From Acidimangrovimonas sp. (GTDB taxonomy: Bacteria > Pseudomonadota > Alphaproteobacteria > Rhodobacterales > Rhodobacteraceae), in NCBI GenBank assembly GCA_030147905.1, contig JASBUM010000284.1, positions 1 through 9,439 on the forward strand: 9,439 nucleotides of DNA, in the 5' to 3' direction. Position 1 is the first letter of the stretch, and every line of letters begins with the position of its first letter. A program made the position numbers and the translations under genes. Shown here piece after piece: positions 7,655 through 9,439 of the stretch. The notes under the pieces are model-generated. The model saw nothing but the letters and a program-made list of their open reading frames with translations. It did no database searches and was not told the DNA's origin.

Positions 7655-8569
7655 ATGCGCATCAAGGTGTTCATCGATGGCGAGGCAGGCACGACCGGGC
7701 TTCAGATCCGCGAACGCCTCGCCCCGCGCGACGACATCGATCTGATCGGCCTCGACCCCGCACGGCGCAAGGACCCCGCCGCGCGGCTCGATGCCTATGC
7801 CGCTGCGGATGCCGCGATCCTGTGCCTGCCCGACGAGGCCGCGCGCGAGATCGTGGCGCAGGCGAAGGATCTTAAGACCCGGATTGTCGACGCCTCTACC
7901 GCGCATCGGGTCGATCCGGCATGGATCTATGGATTCCCCGAGATGGCCCGCGGCCAGCGCGACAGGATCGCCGGCGCGCGCCATGTCTCGAACCCCGGCT
8001 GCTGGTCGACCGGCGCGATCGCACTGATCCGGCCGCTGGTCGAGGCGGGCCTGATCGACCCCGCCACGCCGCCCGCGATATCGGGCGTTTCCGGCTATTC
8101 CGGTGGCGGCAAGTCGATGATCGCGGAATTCGAGAACGGCGCCTTGCAGGGGTCGTTTCTCTATGCCGCGGCCCAGGGTCACAAGCACCTGCCCGAGATC
8201 TCCCTGCACGGCGGGCTGGCGGCGGCACCGGTCTTCGTCCCGTCGGTCGGTCAATATGCACAGGGCATGGCCGTGGCGGTGCATCTGCGCCTTGACGCCG
8301 CCGGCATCGCACATGCCCGGGAGGCGCTCGCCGCGGCCTATGAGGGCACGCAATTCGTCACTGTCGTGCCCGCCGCGGAAAGCGAGCCGCACGTGATGCC
8401 ACAGCGCCTGAACGGCACCAACCGGATGGAATTGTCGATTCACGGCAATCCCGCGACCGGCGGCGCGGTCGCGGTGGCGGTGCTGGACAACCTGGGCAAG
8501 GGGGCCTCGGGCGCAGCGGTCCAGAACCTCAACCTCATGTTCGGCCTCGACGAGGCCGCCGGGCTGTGA
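7655..8569 (+). CDS. argC: N-acetyl-gamma-glutamyl-phosphate reductase (short, type 2)
   Basis: Cytoplasmic NADPH enzyme of arginine biosynthesis: converts N-acetyl-glutamyl-5-phosphate to N-acetylglutamate semialdehyde. 304 aa, the length of the short type-2 ArgC group rather than the ~345-aa type 1. Seen: [17 protein letters not shown] (6-22, dinucleotide-binding glycine loop); [14 protein letters not shown] (54-67); VDASTAHRV (78-86); IYGFPEM (91-97); [16 protein letters not shown] (110-125) with catalytic Cys116; [14 protein letters not shown] (143-156); GHKHLPEI (175-182); and [23 protein letters not shown] (278-300). The ATG at 7655 starts right at the conserved N-terminus; the open frame upstream is low-complexity. 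Shine-Dalgarno is weak (GGACGG about 4-9 nt upstream). The TGA at 8567-8569 overlaps the ybgC GTG start as GTGA, so the two genes are probably co-transcribed and coupled. Confidence 0.96.
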   Translation: MRIKVFIDGEAGTTGLQIRERLAPRDDIDLIGLDPARRKDPAARLDAYAAADAAILCLPDEAAREIVAQAKDLKTRIVDASTAHRVDPAWIYGFPEMARGQRDRIAGARHVSNPGCWSTGAIALIRPLVEAGLIDPATPPAISGVSGYSGGGKSMIAEFENGALQGSFLYAAAQGHKHLPEISLHGGLAAAPVFVPSVGQYAQGMAVAVHLRLDAAGIAHAREALAAAYEGTQFVTVVPAAESEPHVMPQRLNGTNRMELSIHGNPATGGAVAVAVLDNLGKGASGAAVQNLNLMFGLDEAAGL

Positions 8570-9294
8570 CCTCCAGGGCGCCGTCCAGCCCCCCTCCGGC
8601 CTCTCCGGCCCTGGCGGCCGCGAAGGACGGTGCGGCCGGCCTTGCCGCGACAGGCGGAGGCACCACGGGCGGAGGCACGACCGGCAACGCGGGGACTGGC
8701 AACGCGGGGACTGGCAACGCCGGGACTGGCAACACTGGGGCGGGCGGCAAGGGCGCGGACCGACGCGACGAAGCCCGCCGGCCGGCCGCAGCCGCGAGCG
8801 GCGGACAGCAGCGCACACAAGCGGCCCCCGGAGGGCGCGGCACCGGCGGCCGGACATCGGGCGCCCCGGGCACAGACGGCGACGCCGCGTCCGGGGCCCA
8901 TCGCTTCGCCCTGCGCGTCTACTACGAGGACACCGACCTTGCCGGTATCGTCTATTACGCCAATTACCTGAAATTCATCGAACGGGCGCGCAGCGAATGG
9001 GTGCGCGGGATCGGGATCGACCAGCGCGCCTTGCGGGCGGATGCGGGGCTTGTCTTCGCCGTGCGCCGCCTTGAGGCCGATTACCTGCGGCCGGCATATT
9101 TCGACGACGCCCTGTTGGTTGAAACGCATCTCGTAAATGCAACCGGCGCGCGCATCGCGCTGCAACAACACGTGCTGCGCGACGGCTTGCGTCTATTTGA
9201 CGCGCGCGTCACGCTCGCCTGTCTCGACATCGGCGGACGCCCGCGCCCCCTGCCGGCAAAGATCCGCCAAGCCCTTGCGCCGGGTCCGGGATAA
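8566..9294 (+). CDS. ybgC: YbgC-type acyl-CoA thioesterase of the Tol-Pal locus, with a long N-terminal extension
   Basis: Hotdog-fold (4-hydroxybenzoyl-CoA-type) thioesterase normally encoded first in the tol-pal cluster; its exact cellular substrate is not settled. The catalytic domain starts at about residue 112: [36 protein letters not shown] (112-147), with Asp124 aligning with E. coli YbgC Asp18, then [18 protein letters not shown] (164-181) and [14 protein letters not shown] (218-230). Homologues are ~130-150 aa; this product is 242 aa because of a low-complexity Gly/Ala/Pro/Thr segment (1-111) with a pentapeptide repeat at about 30-59. I chose GTG at 8566 because it overlaps the argC stop (GTGA) and because no ATG, GTG or TTG occurs in frame between it and the catalytic domain; only CTG codons could serve otherwise. 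The extension has no signal peptide or membrane segment. The function of the core is confident; translation of the extension is inferred. Confidence 0.9.
   Translation: MTSRAPSSPPPASPALAAAKDGAAGLAATGGGTTGGGTTGNAGTGNAGTGNAGTGNTGAGGKGADRRDEARRPAAAASGGQQRTQAAPGGRGTGGRTSGAPGTDGDAASGAHRFALRVYYEDTDLAGIVYYANYLKFIERARSEWVRGIGIDQRALRADAGLVFAVRRLEADYLRPAYFDDALLVETHLVNATGARIALQQHVLRDGLRLFDARVTLACLDIGGRPRPLPAKIRQALAPGPG
8653..8757 (+). repeat. 15-bp tandem repeat inside the ybgC 5' region
   Basis: Six clear 15-bp units at 8653, 8668, 8683, 8698, 8713 and 8728, with a degenerate seventh at 8743. Units 3 and 4 are identical (GGCAACGCGGGGACT), unit 5 differs by one base, unit 6 is more diverged, and units 1-2 form a related pair (GGCGGAGGCACCACG type). 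They encode [35 protein letters not shown]. The length is a multiple of three, so copy-number change keeps the ybgC frame. Confidence 0.9.
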
Positions 9295-9316
9295 TATAGC
9301 GGGTCACACGCATGTG

Positions 9317-9346
9317 TTGGATTTTCGCCTAAAACGCCGCTAGAAT
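9317..9346 (+). promoter_or_regulatory. Candidate sigma-70-type promoter before tolQ
   Basis: TTGGAT (9317-9322) and TAGAAT (9341-9346) are separated by 18 bp. The -10 matches five of six consensus bases and the -35 matches only its TTG. It lies in the most AT-rich pocket of the window, in the 104 bp between ybgC and tolQ, and would start RNA about 45-50 nt before the tolQ ATG. It would allow tol-pal expression independent of argC-ybgC. Confidence 0.4.
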
Positions 9347-9398
9347 CGGTGATAATCAGAGCCGCTGGAACAACGGCCGCCCGGGAACGAGCAGAGAC

Positions 9399-9439
9399 AT
9401 GGACACAGCCACCCTTGCGAACGCGCACGCGCTCGATTT
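9399..9439 (+). CDS. tolQ: Probable TolQ, first codons only (cut by window edge)
   Basis: The frame from the ATG at 9399 reads MDTATLANAHALD and continues off the end. TolQ is the inner-membrane proton-channel subunit of the Tol-Pal system. The assignment rests on position, since tolQ directly follows ybgC in most proteobacteria, and on the resemblance of these residues to the short polar N-terminus of rhodobacterial TolQ proteins before the first membrane segment. Thirteen residues are too few to prove it. The Shine-Dalgarno is weak (GAGCAGAGAC just upstream). Confidence 0.65.
   Translation, partial: MDTATLANAHALD

Noticed and set aside
6949..7692. Minus-strand frame across the argC upstream gap
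   Set aside because: It reads like a plausible N-terminus ([10 protein letters not shown]) for a few residues, but the rest is antisense to the unknown protein and lacks any conserved pattern.
7526..8857. Long minus-strand frame opposite argC and ybgC
   Set aside because: It is antisense to a fully motif-supported ArgC, with no recognisable protein pattern.
8535..8873. Minus-strand Pro-rich frame (LPVPA repeats)
   Set aside because: The repeats are just the reverse reading of the 15-bp units. The plus frame continues into the YbgC catalytic domain and is the better supported one.

Overview
The window is very GC-rich alphaproteobacterial chromosome, almost certainly Rhodobacterales (Rhodobacteraceae). 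The main support is protein-level: the FtsW N-terminus ([10 protein letters not shown]…[11 protein letters not shown]), the FtsQ N-terminus ([20 protein letters not shown]) and the short-type ArgC all look like that order. Genus cannot be told from the sequence alone. No rRNA, tRNA, CRISPR array, transposase, integrase or phage gene is visible.

Left two thirds (1-6450, minus strand): the distal half of the division and cell wall (dcw) cluster, read right to left as ftsW > murG > murC > murB > ddl > ftsQ (ftsQ cut by the window edge). FtsW polymerises glycan at the septum. MurG makes lipid II. MurC and MurB act early in UDP-MurNAc-peptide synthesis, Ddl makes D-Ala-D-Ala, and FtsQ is a divisome scaffold. 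ftsW/murG (1 bp), murG/murC (4 bp, ATGA) and ddl/ftsQ (13 bp) overlap, which suggests translational coupling. Two gaps break the packing: 136 bp between murC and murB, and 336 bp between murB and ddl. The second gap holds the most striking non-coding structure here, eight GC-rich hairpins spaced about every 26 bp directly upstream of ddl, followed toward murB by a perfect 16-bp tandem duplication.

Right third (6697-9439, plus strand): a divergent set consisting of an uncharacterised 261-aa protein, argC (arginine biosynthesis), ybgC (acyl-CoA thioesterase of the Tol-Pal locus) and the first codons of what is probably tolQ. argC and ybgC overlap by GTGA. The only usable ybgC start gives the thioesterase an unusual ~110-residue disordered Gly/Ala/Pro-rich extension containing a 15-bp/5-residue tandem repeat. 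An AT-rich stretch before tolQ holds a plausible sigma-70-type promoter.

The arrangement suggests a rearranged locus: murD, the usual neighbour upstream of ftsW, is not there, and ybgC follows argC rather than ruvB. I see no new enzyme system. The points most worth a second look are the hairpin array, the YbgC extension and the unknown protein.
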